NCBI GenBank assembly: GCA_003566635.1
Contig: PXCK01000156.1
Span: forward strand, 1-39,581
Origin: Balneolia bacterium
GTDB taxonomy: Bacteria; Bacteroidota; Rhodothermia; Balneolales; Cyclonatronaceae
Length of the DNA stretch: 39,581 nt
Direction: 5' to 3'
A program made the translations under genes and the position numbers. Positions 1 through 8,924 of the stretch are shown here, piece after piece. A model generated the notes under the pieces. It was not told the DNA's origin. It made no database searches and was given only the letters and a program-made list of their open reading frames with translations. Position 1 is the first letter of the stretch; every line of letters starts with the position of its first letter.

Positions 1-512
1 ATTAAAGGTAAGCAAAGTACAGAAAAGATGGCGCCTTTTCTATCAGCTCTGGATACTAAAGCAGCCATAAGCGTAGTAACTCCGGAAAAACCTGCTGATC
101 CTAAAAATAAAACAAGTAAGATAGTAGGCAGGTGTAAACTTAATTCACCCGAGAATAAACTAAAAATCAATAGAGTGAAAACAGCTACCAAAAACGTAAA
201 TACAAGATTTAGAATTAATTTACCGGTATAAACGGGAATTCCTTCAGAGTTAAGTCGTAATAAATCATAAGTTTTTAGTTCGGCTTCCATCACAAAAGAG
301 CGTGAAAGGCTAGCCATAGCTGCAAAAAGAATTATAATCCATATTAACCCACTATAGATATTCGTTGTAAGATTTACGATATCAAGTGATAAGACAGAAA
401 CAAAGCTTGCTGATGCTACAAAAGCGATTACGGTATTTAAAGCATACCTCGATCTGGACTCTAAAACCAAATCTTTTTGAACTACAGCTAATACTTGGTA
501 TAAAAAACTCAT
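1..512 (-). CDS. ccmB: Heme exporter protein CcmB, 3'-truncated by the window edge
   Basis: An ATG at 512-510 on the minus strand opens a frame of 170 codons that stays open to base 1, so the C-terminus lies outside the window; the family is usually about 220 residues. The protein begins MSFLYQVLAVVQKDLVLESR, a cytoplasmic segment with the typical 'RKDLxxExRSR' flavour. Hydrophobic helices follow, with a 'GLIWIIILFAAMASLSRSF' stretch and then 'TGKLILNL', which match the CcmB membrane component of the CcmABC heme export ABC transporter for cytochrome c maturation. A TAnnTTTG string (Bacteroidota -7 like) lies immediately upstream at 518-525, which would imply an almost leaderless transcript, but such short matches arise easily by chance in AT-rich DNA. 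The gene is divergent from ptsN. The family call is confident from motif pattern; partners CcmA/CcmC are not visible. Confidence 0.85.
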   Translation of the reverse strand, partial: MSFLYQVLAVVQKDLVLESRSRYALNTVIAFVASASFVSVLSLDIVNLTTNIYSGLIWIIILFAAMASLSRSFVMEAELKTYDLLRLNSEGIPVYTGKLILNLVFTFLVAVFTLLIFSLFSGELSLHLPTILLVLFLGSAGFSGVTTLMAALVSRADRKGAIFSVLCLPL

Positions 513-642
513 TGTGACAAAAGTACGAATATTGGTAATGAATATTGAAAAATAGTTGAAAGTACCCTTTTACTCCCATAAATTTAGCCAACATCAAAAT
601 GGCCAAACTTAAATTGAAAGCCACCTACTTTTAGTACTTAAA

Positions 643-1107
643 ATGAAAATATCCTCGCTTTTAGAACCCGAATCTATCCTTGTTAATATTTCAGTATCCG
701 ATAAGCAAGAACTCATTGAGACACTCGTAGATACACTTGAGCATAGATATGATTCCCAATTAGTACAATCATTTAAACAGGCCGTTATTGATCGGGAAAA
801 TCTAATGTCGACCGGAGTTGGAAAAGGGCTGGCTATTCCACATGCAAAAATTGCTGATTTTGATGATAATATCGCTGTTTTTGCAACTTTAGAAAATCCC
901 ATAGACTTCGGTTCTGTAGATGATAAACCAGTTAATGCTATTTTTTTACTTATAGGCGGAACACAAAAAGCGAGTATTCATATAAAGCTTCTTAGCCGCA
1001 TTTCAAGAATTATGAATAATGATGACTTCAGGGCGGAGTTACTTCAAGCTGAATCTGAAGAAGAAGTGTTAACATTATTTAGGGAAGAAGAAGATGAGCG
1101 CGTGTAA
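643..1107 (+). CDS. ptsN: PTS EIIA-Ntr-like protein (PtsN)
   Basis: A 154-residue cytoplasmic protein of the PTS EIIA type 2 fold (fructose/mannitol/nitrogen family). The phosphorylated histidine lies in the motif GLAIPHAK at His67, and 'IFLLIGGTQKASIHIKLLSRI' is the usual second signature, with a histidine lining the active site. No EIIB or EIIC domain is attached, which points to the regulatory nitrogen PTS (PtsN) rather than sugar uptake. Phosphotransfer would come from HPr/NPr, encoded elsewhere. The gene starts a tight plus-strand run and its last 14 bases overlap the start of the carboxypeptidase. The sigma54 activator two genes downstream fits the common link between PtsN and sigma54 control, but no direct interaction can be read from sequence. 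Confidence 0.85.
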   Translation: MKISSLLEPESILVNISVSDKQELIETLVDTLEHRYDSQLVQSFKQAVIDRENLMSTGVGKGLAIPHAKIADFDDNIAVFATLENPIDFGSVDDKPVNAIFLLIGGTQKASIHIKLLSRISRIMNNDDFRAELLQAESEEEVLTLFREEEDERV

Positions 1108-2572
1108 GTTCATCTGTTCCTTTATATTTGTCTTTACTTCAATTGGAGTTTTTTTTTCTATTGAGGATGTAAAAGCTCAGTCCTTACTTTTAAACGATTC
1201 CGAACAGTTATTAACACGGCTTATCACCGAGCATGAGTATAATCAATCAGTATGGTCAATATCTGTACGTGATTCGAGTGGTACTGAAATTATCTCCGTA
1301 AATAGCGACAAACTTATGCGAATAGCATCCAACTCGAAGTTATTTATTTCTGGTGCTGTGCTTTCCGGTTTAGGTCCTGATTTTACTTTTACAACTTCTG
1401 TTTACGGGGATGGAGAGTTACGTGATAGTCTATGGGTTGGTGATATTTTTATTATTGGAAGCGGAGATCCTTCAATTGATGGGAACTTTTATGAAGATAA
1501 TCCTTTTTTCGTTTTTGACTCAATAATTGATCAATTACTCGAAATGGGAATTGAAGCCATAGATGGAAATATTTATGGAAACGAGGCATTATTTGACGAT
1601 GTGCGTTATCCAAGAGGATGGGAGTGGGATGACTTAAGTTTTTATTATGCTCCGGAAATAGGGGCTCTTTCATTTAACAGAAATACGGTAGAACTTACTG
1701 TTAGAGCTGACAGGCGACCAGGGAGTTTACCAAGTATCAGCTGGTTCCCATTTGATACAGATTATATTGAATTCATTAATGAGCAAGTAATTGGCAGTGC
1801 AAATATCCGCTTTAATGAAAGTATTATTCGGGTACCGGGCACCAATACAGTTTTTCTTAGAAGTACCTTACCAACCGGATTTTCTGTTAAAGAGCCAATA
1901 ACTATAACCGAACCGGCTCTGTACTTTATAGATACTTTTGTTAAACGTGCCGCTGGAAAGGGAATAATATTTGAAGGAGAACTTTTAGCAGACAGACAAA
2001 TTAGAAATACCTCTACTTTAACATTATTAGCTCAGCATGAGTCGTTTCCTGTTTCCAAAATTGTGCAACGATTAAACAGAGAAAGTGATAATTTTTATAC
2101 AGAGATGCTAACCAAGTCTTTAGCAGCCTATAAATTAAATACTGTTGCAACAACTGAAACTGGTCTTGAATTAGTATCTGACTATCTCGAGGAATTAAAC
2201 ATGGACACTGATTCTATTTCTTTTAGAGATGCTTCAGGTATGGCTTCCGCTAATTTAACTTCAGCCGGTTTTATAACTGAATTTTTATACGTTGTAAATA
2301 AGCAACCCTACAGTAATTACTTTAATCAATCTCTTGCGGTTGCCGGTTTTAATGGAACGCTTCGAAACCGAATGATTAATTCCGAAGCGGTTGGTAGAAT
2401 TCGAGGCAAAACAGGATTTATATCCGGCGTTCGGTCATTAAGTGGATATATTCAGACGAAGAATAACAATGTGTATTCTTTTAGTATGATTACAAATAAT
2501 TTTATAGGTTCTGCCAGACCGATTGACCGACTACACGAACAAATATTAGAATATATCTACGCTGAGTTTTAA
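1094..2572 (+). CDS. dacB: D-alanyl-D-alanine carboxypeptidase/endopeptidase, S13 family (PBP4/DacB)
   Basis: A 492-residue penicillin-binding protein of the low-molecular-weight class C (peptidase S13). It acts in the periplasm, cleaving the terminal D-Ala or the D-Ala-mDAP crosslink of peptidoglycan. A hydrophobic N-terminus ending VKAQS at about residue 30 looks like a signal peptide. The three active-site boxes are present and in order: SxxK at Ser79-Lys82, SDN at 331-333 and KTG at 439-441. The long insertion between the first two boxes (about 250 residues) is characteristic of S13 enzymes. The ATG at 1094 overlaps the end of ptsN by 14 bases, indicating translational coupling, and the stop is 2 bases before the regulator gene. 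Confidence 0.92.
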   Translation: MSACKFICSFIFVFTSIGVFFSIEDVKAQSLLLNDSEQLLTRLITEHEYNQSVWSISVRDSSGTEIISVNSDKLMRIASNSKLFISGAVLSGLGPDFTFTTSVYGDGELRDSLWVGDIFIIGSGDPSIDGNFYEDNPFFVFDSIIDQLLEMGIEAIDGNIYGNEALFDDVRYPRGWEWDDLSFYYAPEIGALSFNRNTVELTVRADRRPGSLPSISWFPFDTDYIEFINEQVIGSANIRFNESIIRVPGTNTVFLRSTLPTGFSVKEPITITEPALYFIDTFVKRAAGKGIIFEGELLADRQIRNTSTLTLLAQHESFPVSKIVQRLNRESDNFYTEMLTKSLAAYKLNTVATTETGLELVSDYLEELNMDTDSISFRDASGMASANLTSAGFITEFLYVVNKQPYSNYFNQSLAVAGFNGTLRNRMINSEAVGRIRGKTGFISGVRSLSGYIQTKNNNVYSFSMITNNFIGSARPIDRLHEQILEYIYAEF

Positions 2573-2574
2573 TC

Positions 2575-3951
2575 ATGGTATCTAAAAAAACAACAATCTT
2601 AATTACTGACGACGAAGAGCGAATACGTAGTGCACTTGCTGAGATATTAGAGTTTGAAGGATATGCCATAGAACATGCTGCTTCCGGGACTGAAGCACTA
2701 AAAAAACTACAGAGCAATGCTTTCGATTTAATGTTTTTAGATGTTAAAATGAAAGGTATGGACGGCTTTGAAGTACTTGAAGCTTTAAACGAACAAGAAA
2801 TTACAGTTCCTGTAATAATGCTAACAGGGCATGGTACCATTGAAATGGCTGTTCAGGCTACAAGACTTGGTGCATACGATTTTTTACAGAAGCCACCGGA
2901 CTTGAATCGTTTGCTGATTACTGTTCGAAATGCTTTAGATAAAGGGCAGCTTGTAAAAGAGAATACTAAAATGAGGCGGTCTCTTTCTCAGGTTGACCCC
3001 ATTGTAGGAGAGAGCCGGTCTATTAAAGTAATCAAAAACACAATCCAAAAAGTTGCCCCAACGGATGCTCGTGTTCTTATAACGGGGGATAACGGTACCG
3101 GGAAAGAGTTGGTGGCGCGTTGGTTACACGAATACAGCAAACGTAAAGATAGTCCATTTGTAGATGTCAATTGTGCTGCAATTCCATCGGATTTGCTTGA
3201 AAGTGAATTATTCGGACATGAAGAGGGAGCCTTCACAGGTGCCGTTCGTCAGCGAGTCGGAAAATTCGAGCAGGCAAATGGTGGGACATTATTTTTAGAT
3301 GAGATAGGGGATATGAGTCTCGAGGCCCAGGCAAAGGTTCTTAGAGCGTTACAAGAAAATAAAATTGTACGTGTTGGCGGGCGTGAACAAATCTCTGTAA
3401 ATGTTAGAGTTGTAGCAGCTACAAATAAAGAATTAGAACAAGAAATAAAAGATGGCAATTTCAGAGAAGATTTATTTCACCGTTTAAATGTAATACCTAT
3501 AAAAGTTCCGTCACTTAATGAACGTAAAGAAGACATACCATTATTGGTTAATCATTTCCTTAATAAATTGGCAGAAAGTGACATTATTTTCGAGGGAAAA
3601 TATTTTTCTAAAAAGGCTCTTGATCGCTTACAATCTCTAAACTGGACCGGAAATATCCGTGAACTGCATAATGTAGTAGAAAGACTTGGTATTTTATCGT
3701 CTGAAAATGAAATTACATTAGATGAAGTATCCATGTTGACAAAATCACCCGAAAAACAAAGTGGTGATTCACTTGATTCTATTGCTGAAGTTGCCGGTTC
3801 ATTTCAAAATTTCAAGGAGATAACGGAGCGTAAGTTTATTATTTTTAGTCTTGAAAAGAATGAGTGGAATATTTCTCAAACTGCTGATGAAATTGGTATT
3901 CAACGGAGCCATTTATATAATAAAATTAAAAAATATGATATCAATCGATAG
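2575..3951 (+). CDS. Sigma54-dependent response regulator, NtrC/NtrX type
   Basis: A 458-residue three-domain regulator. The receiver (about 1-125) has the acidic pair Asp12/Asp13, phosphoacceptor Asp56 in FLDVKM, Thr84 and Lys106. The AAA+ domain (about 140-375) has Walker A GDNGTGKE at 171-178, where the usual GESGTGKE carries Asp-Asn, and the intact sigma54-contacting loop GAFTGA at 218-223. Walker B is LFLDEIGD at about 239. The last 30 residues form a Fis-type helix-turn-helix (IGIQRSHLYNKIKKY). It should activate sigma54 promoters when phosphorylated. No histidine kinase lies beside it. The short C-terminal region and the HTH ending resemble NtrX-like regulators common in Bacteroidota, so the subfamily name is an inference. 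Confidence 0.9.
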   Translation: MVSKKTTILITDDEERIRSALAEILEFEGYAIEHAASGTEALKKLQSNAFDLMFLDVKMKGMDGFEVLEALNEQEITVPVIMLTGHGTIEMAVQATRLGAYDFLQKPPDLNRLLITVRNALDKGQLVKENTKMRRSLSQVDPIVGESRSIKVIKNTIQKVAPTDARVLITGDNGTGKELVARWLHEYSKRKDSPFVDVNCAAIPSDLLESELFGHEEGAFTGAVRQRVGKFEQANGGTLFLDEIGDMSLEAQAKVLRALQENKIVRVGGREQISVNVRVVAATNKELEQEIKDGNFREDLFHRLNVIPIKVPSLNERKEDIPLLVNHFLNKLAESDIIFEGKYFSKKALDRLQSLNWTGNIRELHNVVERLGILSSENEITLDEVSMLTKSPEKQSGDSLDSIAEVAGSFQNFKEITERKFIIFSLEKNEWNISQTADEIGIQRSHLYNKIKKYDINR

Positions 3952-3959
3952 GTAATAAT

Positions 3960-4853
3960 ATGAGTGCAAGTATTTTAGACGGGATTAAAGTAGCAGAAAA
4001 AGTTAGGGAGCTTGTTGCAAGTGATGTATCAGAATGGGTACAAAAAGGCAATCGTGCTCCTAAGCTTCAGGTGGTATTGGTAGGGAGTAACCCTGCATCT
4101 CACAGTTATGTTAATGCAAAAACGAAAGCTTGTAACGAGGTAGGAGTTGAATCGGATACACTTGTTTTGCCCGATACTATTTCTCATAATGAATTGGAAG
4201 AAGTGATTTATTCTTACAATGCTGATATAAATACAGATGGGATTTTAGTTCAATTACCTCTACCAACCCATATCCCTCAATTAGCTGCCATTGAAGCTAT
4301 TGACCATCGGAAAGATGTTGATGGATTTCATCCTATGAATGTTGGGCGGTTAACAATTGGTCAACCATCATTTAAACCATGCCCCCCGGCCGGTATTTTA
4401 GAGTTACTCGATTATTACAGTATACCAACAAAGGGTAAGCATGCCGTTGTTATAGGAGCAAGCAATATTGTTGGTACACCAATGTCTGTATTACTTTCCA
4501 GAGAGTCGGGTGGGGCTAAATCTACGGTTACAATTTGTCATAAATTTACACGGGATATAACCCGTCACACAATTGATGCTGATATTTTAATTGTTGCCGC
4601 AGGTTCTCCGGGTTTAATTACAGGACCGATGGTTAAAGAAGGGGTTGTAGTAATCGATGTTGGAATTAACAGAGTTGCAGACCATAACCGAGAAAAAGGA
4701 TACCGCTTAACAGGTGATTGTGACTTTGATTCAGTGAGTAAAAAAGCAAGCTGGATTACCCCCGTACCGGGTGGTGTTGGACCAATGACAGTTGCGATGT
4801 TAATGAAGAATACACTGTTAGCAGCAAAGAAATCTTTATATCCAGGTAAATAG
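3960..4853 (+). CDS. folD: Bifunctional methylene-THF dehydrogenase/methenyl-THF cyclohydrolase FolD
   Basis: A 297-residue cytoplasmic enzyme interconverting 5,10-methylene-, 5,10-methenyl- and 10-formyl-tetrahydrofolate with NADP, feeding purine and formyl-Met synthesis. Catalytic features are all present: Tyr50-x3-Lys54 in SYVNAKTK, Gln98 in VQLPLP, Asp121 in DVDGFHP, the CPPAGIL segment, the nucleotide-binding GASNIVGTPMS and the C-terminal signature TPVPGGVGPMT. Length is normal for the family. It follows the sigma54 activator by 8 bases, so it is probably cotranscribed, and it is followed by a strong hairpin shared with the converging gene. Nothing abnormal was seen. Confidence 0.96.
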   Translation: MSASILDGIKVAEKVRELVASDVSEWVQKGNRAPKLQVVLVGSNPASHSYVNAKTKACNEVGVESDTLVLPDTISHNELEEVIYSYNADINTDGILVQLPLPTHIPQLAAIEAIDHRKDVDGFHPMNVGRLTIGQPSFKPCPPAGILELLDYYSIPTKGKHAVVIGASNIVGTPMSVLLSRESGGAKSTVTICHKFTRDITRHTIDADILIVAAGSPGLITGPMVKEGVVVIDVGINRVADHNREKGYRLTGDCDFDSVSKKASWITPVPGGVGPMTVAMLMKNTLLAAKKSLYPGK

Positions 4854-4874
4854 TTGCGGCAAAAAATAGATTCA

Positions 4875-4911
4875 AAAAAAGCCTTCCCGGTACAACCAGA
4901 AAGGCTTTTTT
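4875..4911. terminator. Bidirectional intrinsic terminator between folD and the KgdA-type gene
   Basis: Perfect 11-base inverted arms, AAAAAAGCCTT and AAGGCTTTTTT, flank a 15-base loop. Because the arms carry A and T tracts, the structure can end transcription from folD (+) and from the converging 2-oxoglutarate dehydrogenase gene (-). Confidence 0.85.
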
Positions 4912-4928
4912 ACTAATTTTTTAACGAA

Positions 4929-7900
4929 TTATTCAAAAGACTGCTCTACAAGTTTACTTTGCTCGGCTGTATGAAGCTTTAAACTTCCTGCTGCCGGAGA
5001 AGCTGATCGATCTCTGCCAATATACCTTAAAGATTGGCCATCTTGTAATTCTCTTTCTAGTCTTGAACGAACATAATTCCAGGCGCCCATATTTCGAGGC
5101 TCTTCCTGACACCACACAATATCTTTAGCATTTGGATAAGCTTTTAATTGTTCATTAACATCACCATCGGGAAATGGATAGTATTGTTCAATTCGTACAA
5201 GCGCAACATCGTTTAGTTCGTTTTTACTACGATATTGATAGAGGTCATAATAAACCTTACCGGAGCAGAACACAATTCGTCTAACATCCTTACTTGGTGT
5301 AATTTCCTCATCTGGCAGAACATACTTGAAATGTCCATTGGCCAGCTCCTCGGTGTTTGTTACTGCAAGAGGATGCCTTAGCAAACTTTTGGGTGTAAAC
5401 ACAATGGCAGGTTTTTTAACATCAGAAAGAGCCTGACGACGAATAAAATGGAAGAATTGCGCCGGGTTTGAGCAATTGGCTACCCGCATATTATCTTCAG
5501 CACAAAGCTGTAAAAAGCGCTCCATTCTGGCTGATGAATGTTCAGGTCCCTGACCTTCGTAGCCATGAGGTAACAGCATCATTACATTGGTTTTTTGCCC
5601 CCATTTTACTTCACAAGAAGAAATAAACTGGTCAATGATAATTTGAGCACCGTTTACAAAATCACCAAATTGGGCTTCCCAGAGTACGAGTGAATCTAAG
5701 TTGGCTGTACTATATCCAAACTCAAAACCAAGAGCAGCAAACTCACTCAAAAAGCTATTATAAACCTGGAATTTTGCTTGGTCTTCACTCAAATTATTAA
5801 GTGGTACAAACCGTTGGCTGGTATCAGTACCGTGTAGTACAGAGTGACGATGGGAAAATGTACCTCTTTCAGAATCTTGACCTGCAAGGCGAATAGGAAC
5901 ACCTTCTTCAAGTAAAGTGGCAAATGCAAGAGCTTCAGCATACCCCCACTCAATTTTCTTTTGATTTTTTTCTACGATTTCAGAGCGCTTAGCAAGAATT
6001 CGCAACAGTTTAGGATTGGCATCAAAATCACCGGGAACTTTATTTAATTTGAATGCAAGTTCTTCGAATCGTTGATGATCCCATTTTGTTGATGTAGGAG
6101 CTTCACGCTCGGACTGAACCGAAGCTTTACGTTTGATATCTTCATCCTTTACTTCAAAAGTTGGGGCACTTTTAGCTTCTTCAAAAGCATTTTCAAGCTC
6201 TTTTTCGAACTCATTGAAAATTGCATCTGCTTCTTCCTGAGTCAAATCTTCCTTACGAATAAGTGATTGCATGTACACTTCGCGCACCTGAGGATGATTT
6301 TTGATTTCACGGTATAAACCGGGTTGCGTAAATGCCGGCTCATCACCTTCATTATGACCGTGCTTACGATAACAAATTAAATCAATCACAACATCTTTAC
6401 CAAAACGTTGACGGTAATCAAGTGCAATATTCATTGCTTGTACACAAGCCTCAGGATCATCACCATTAACGTGGAGAATAGGAGCGAGGATCATTTTTGC
6501 AAGGTCAGATGCGTACTTGGTAGAACGCCCATCAACCGGAAGAGTTGTGAAACCTATTTGGTTATTAATTATTAAGTGAATTGTACCGCCTGTTTTATAG
6601 CCATCAAGTTGACTCATATTCAAGGTTTCAGCAACAACACCCTGACCGGCAAAAGCTGCATCACCATGTATTAAAAGTGGAACAATTTTTTTACTGTTTT
6701 CTTCGAAATCACCAAGTTTATCAATCTTTGAGCGTACAGCACCTTCAACTACAGGATTAACAGCTTCAAGGTGAGAAGGGTTGGGCAGTAATTCTAATTT
6801 CACTTCGTGCCCATCAGAAGAAACAAAGTGACCTTTAGTTCCAAGGTGATATTTAACATCACCGGAACCTTGAGATGAATCAGGGTCAATATTCCCTTCA
6901 AATTCGGAGAAAACTTGTTTGTATGACTTCCCCATAATATTTACGAGAACGTTTAATCGTCCTCTGTGAGCCATACCAAAAACAACTTCATCAACTCCAA
7001 ATTCACCACAACGATCTAATATCGAATGTAAAGCAGGAATGGCAGACTCAGCACCTTCTAATGAAAAACGTTTGTGACCTATATACTTTTTATGCAGAAA
7101 CTCTTCAAAGGCAGAGGCATGGTTGAGCTTTCTAAGGATGGTAATCTTTTGATCTTTTGTAAGATTTGGTTCATTTCTGGTTGCTTCCATCGTATCAGAA
7201 AGCCAATGCCGCTCTGAAAGGTTAAGAATATGCATGAATTCGGCACCAATAGAACGACAATAAGTATCCCTCAATAGTTCAACTATATCACGTAGTTTTG
7301 CTTCTTCTTTTCCACCAAGACCTGCGCAATAAAAACTTCTGTCAAGATCCCACATCGTTAATCCGTGGTATTCATAGTCTAATTCCGGATGATGACCCGG
7401 ACCATGCTGAAGCGGATTTAGATTCGCTAACATGTGCCCATGAGTGCGATATCTTGTAATAAAGTTAATTACAGAAATAGACTTTCTTGTGGCTGTTGAC
7501 CCGGCTCTGCTATCTTCAGTAAATGCTGCATAATTGTCGGTACCATAAGGGACAGGGTCATAGGGAATATTTAAATCACTAAATATACTGTCGTAGAAAT
7601 TATCATCGCCTATAAGATACTTATGTACTTTAGACAAAAACATACCTGATTCAGCACCTTGAATAATTCGGTGGTCGTAGGTATTGCTGATAGTCATTAC
7701 TTTGCTAATTCCAAGCTGATTTAGAACCTCCGGAGACATTGCCTGGAATTCTGCAGGATAATCCATTGCACCAGTAGCAATAATACAACCCTGGTTTTTC
7801 ATTAATCGAGGTTGGGATGAAACCGTACCAATTGTGCCGGGATTTGTGAGACTTATTGTAGTCCCTTCAAAATCACTTACTTCTAAAGCGCCGTTACGAG

Positions 7901-8570
7901 CTTTATTGACCAGTTGATAATAGGCATGAAGGAATTCTTTAAAATTCATAGTATCAACTGCCTTAATATTGGGCACTACAAGGTTTCTCTTACCGCCTTT
8001 ACCAGGTAAGTCAATAGCCACACCAAAATTAATATGTTCGGGTAAAGCGCGATACGGTTGACCATCTTGCTCGAAATAGAAGCTATTTAGAACCGGTAAA
8101 TCTTTTAATGCTTTGACAATAGCCCATGCTATAAAGTGAGTAAATGTAGCTTTGGGTTCACCCCTGGGAACTAAATGACGATTGATAATATCGCGGTCTT
8201 CCATTAACATTTTAACTGGAACAACACGTACAGAAGTAGCCGTAGGAATGGACACACTGATATCCATATTTTCTACAATTTTCGCTGCTACTCCTTTTAT
8301 CTTTTCAAGTTCAACACCTTTTGGCGGTTCCTTAGCAGTACTTTCCGTTTTAGGTGCTGTTTTTTTTATAGTTTGTGATTCCTGCTTGGGCTCTACAACT
8401 ACTGATTTTTCTAAAGTAGCACCATTATTTTCATGGCTACCATTTCCTGCAAGTTTATCGAAATACGATTTCCAATATTCGGGTACAGAGTCGGGTGATT
8501 CCAAATATTGTTTATAAAGCTCTTCCACAAGAGCGGCATTGGGTCCGAATAGTTCTTCTAATGACTTCAA
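4929..8570 (-). CDS. kgd: Multifunctional 2-oxoglutarate dehydrogenase/decarboxylase with fused E2-like domain (KgdA type)
   Basis: A 1213-residue fusion. Residues 1-40 form the helical E1o N-terminal segment (SLEELFGPNAALVEELYKQY), followed by a linker rich in Lys, Glu, Thr and Pro (about 45-90). Residues about 105-325 are a dihydrolipoyl acyltransferase-like catalytic domain without a lipoyl domain, with the active-site His300 in YDHRIIQGAES. The rest is a complete thiamine-diphosphate E1o subunit, including GDAAFAGQGVV and the NN of the TPP motif. This is the layout known from actinobacterial KgdA/OdhA, where the protein serves as E1 and succinyltransferase of the TCA-cycle complex. Start MKSLEELFGP is the natural E1o beginning. 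The gene is monocistronic and converges on folD with a shared terminator. Confidence 0.93.
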   Translation of the reverse strand: MKSLEELFGPNAALVEELYKQYLESPDSVPEYWKSYFDKLAGNGSHENNGATLEKSVVVEPKQESQTIKKTAPKTESTAKEPPKGVELEKIKGVAAKIVENMDISVSIPTATSVRVVPVKMLMEDRDIINRHLVPRGEPKATFTHFIAWAIVKALKDLPVLNSFYFEQDGQPYRALPEHINFGVAIDLPGKGGKRNLVVPNIKAVDTMNFKEFLHAYYQLVNKARNGALEVSDFEGTTISLTNPGTIGTVSSQPRLMKNQGCIIATGAMDYPAEFQAMSPEVLNQLGISKVMTISNTYDHRIIQGAESGMFLSKVHKYLIGDDNFYDSIFSDLNIPYDPVPYGTDNYAAFTEDSRAGSTATRKSISVINFITRYRTHGHMLANLNPLQHGPGHHPELDYEYHGLTMWDLDRSFYCAGLGGKEEAKLRDIVELLRDTYCRSIGAEFMHILNLSERHWLSDTMEATRNEPNLTKDQKITILRKLNHASAFEEFLHKKYIGHKRFSLEGAESAIPALHSILDRCGEFGVDEVVFGMAHRGRLNVLVNIMGKSYKQVFSEFEGNIDPDSSQGSGDVKYHLGTKGHFVSSDGHEVKLELLPNPSHLEAVNPVVEGAVRSKIDKLGDFEENSKKIVPLLIHGDAAFAGQGVVAETLNMSQLDGYKTGGTIHLIINNQIGFTTLPVDGRSTKYASDLAKMILAPILHVNGDDPEACVQAMNIALDYRQRFGKDVVIDLICYRKHGHNEGDEPAFTQPGLYREIKNHPQVREVYMQSLIRKEDLTQEEADAIFNEFEKELENAFEEAKSAPTFEVKDEDIKRKASVQSEREAPTSTKWDHQRFEELAFKLNKVPGDFDANPKLLRILAKRSEIVEKNQKKIEWGYAEALAFATLLEEGVPIRLAGQDSERGTFSHRHSVLHGTDTSQRFVPLNNLSEDQAKFQVYNSFLSEFAALGFEFGYSTANLDSLVLWEAQFGDFVNGAQIIIDQFISSCEVKWGQKTNVMMLLPHGYEGQGPEHSSARMERFLQLCAEDNMRVANCSNPAQFFHFIRRQALSDVKKPAIVFTPKSLLRHPLAVTNTEELANGHFKYVLPDEEITPSKDVRRIVFCSGKVYYDLYQYRSKNELNDVALVRIEQYYPFPDGDVNEQLKAYPNAKDIVWCQEEPRNMGAWNYVRSRLERELQDGQSLRYIGRDRSASPAAGSLKLHTAEQSKLVEQSFE

Positions 8571-8888
8571 GACTTGATATTTATTGATTTAGAATAACAG
8601 TGAATTCCTTATAAATAATAAGGGTGATTGACTAATGATTAATCTCAAAAATACTTAAATAAAATCTCAAAAACGAGCCTATTTAATTTCAGATTATCAA
8701 TAAATGAGAGTTTAAGGGAGCATATCAAAATAGCATTTGGTAGGGAATGTATAGTTAGATATAAAATCAACAGCTACTTTAACGCTTTTAAAACACTATG
8801 AAAAAGGAAAAAGGTTGAAGAGAATTAAAAGTTTTAGTTTTTACCACTCATTTCCTATTTTTAAAGTCTTTAACCTTCGTGGTCGAAC
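8571..8888. other. Divergent intergenic region, 318 bases, no gene seen
   Basis: AT-rich spacer between the divergently transcribed 2-oxoglutarate dehydrogenase (-) and metalloprotease (+) genes. No plausible ORF or RNA gene was seen. It must hold both promoters. The only candidate element is a TAnnTTTG string on the minus strand, listed separately. Confidence 0.6.
8646..8671 (-). promoter_or_regulatory. Possible Bacteroidota-type promoter for the KgdA-type gene
   Basis: On the minus strand TATTTTTG (8653-8646) matches the Bacteroidota -7 consensus TAnnTTTG, with a TTTG (8671-8668) upstream. The 14-base gap is shorter than the spacing usual for a -33 element, so only the -7 half is persuasive. 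It lies about 75 bases upstream of the ATG at 8570. Confidence 0.25.
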
Positions 8889-8924
8889 ATGGATTTATAT
8901 CAATCAAAATCAAACCGCTCTCAA

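Noticed and set aside
28-231. 67-codon plus-strand ORF at the left edge
   Set aside because: It is antisense to the ccmB frame, whose membrane-protein pattern is far stronger.
382-624. Minus-strand ORF overlapping the ccmB start
   Set aside because: It runs in another frame through ccmB and the divergent promoter region and shows no family pattern.
4929-8570. Frameshifted sucA/sucB pair
   Set aside because: The fusion is one continuous frame with a recognised KgdA domain order, so it is not a sequencing artefact.
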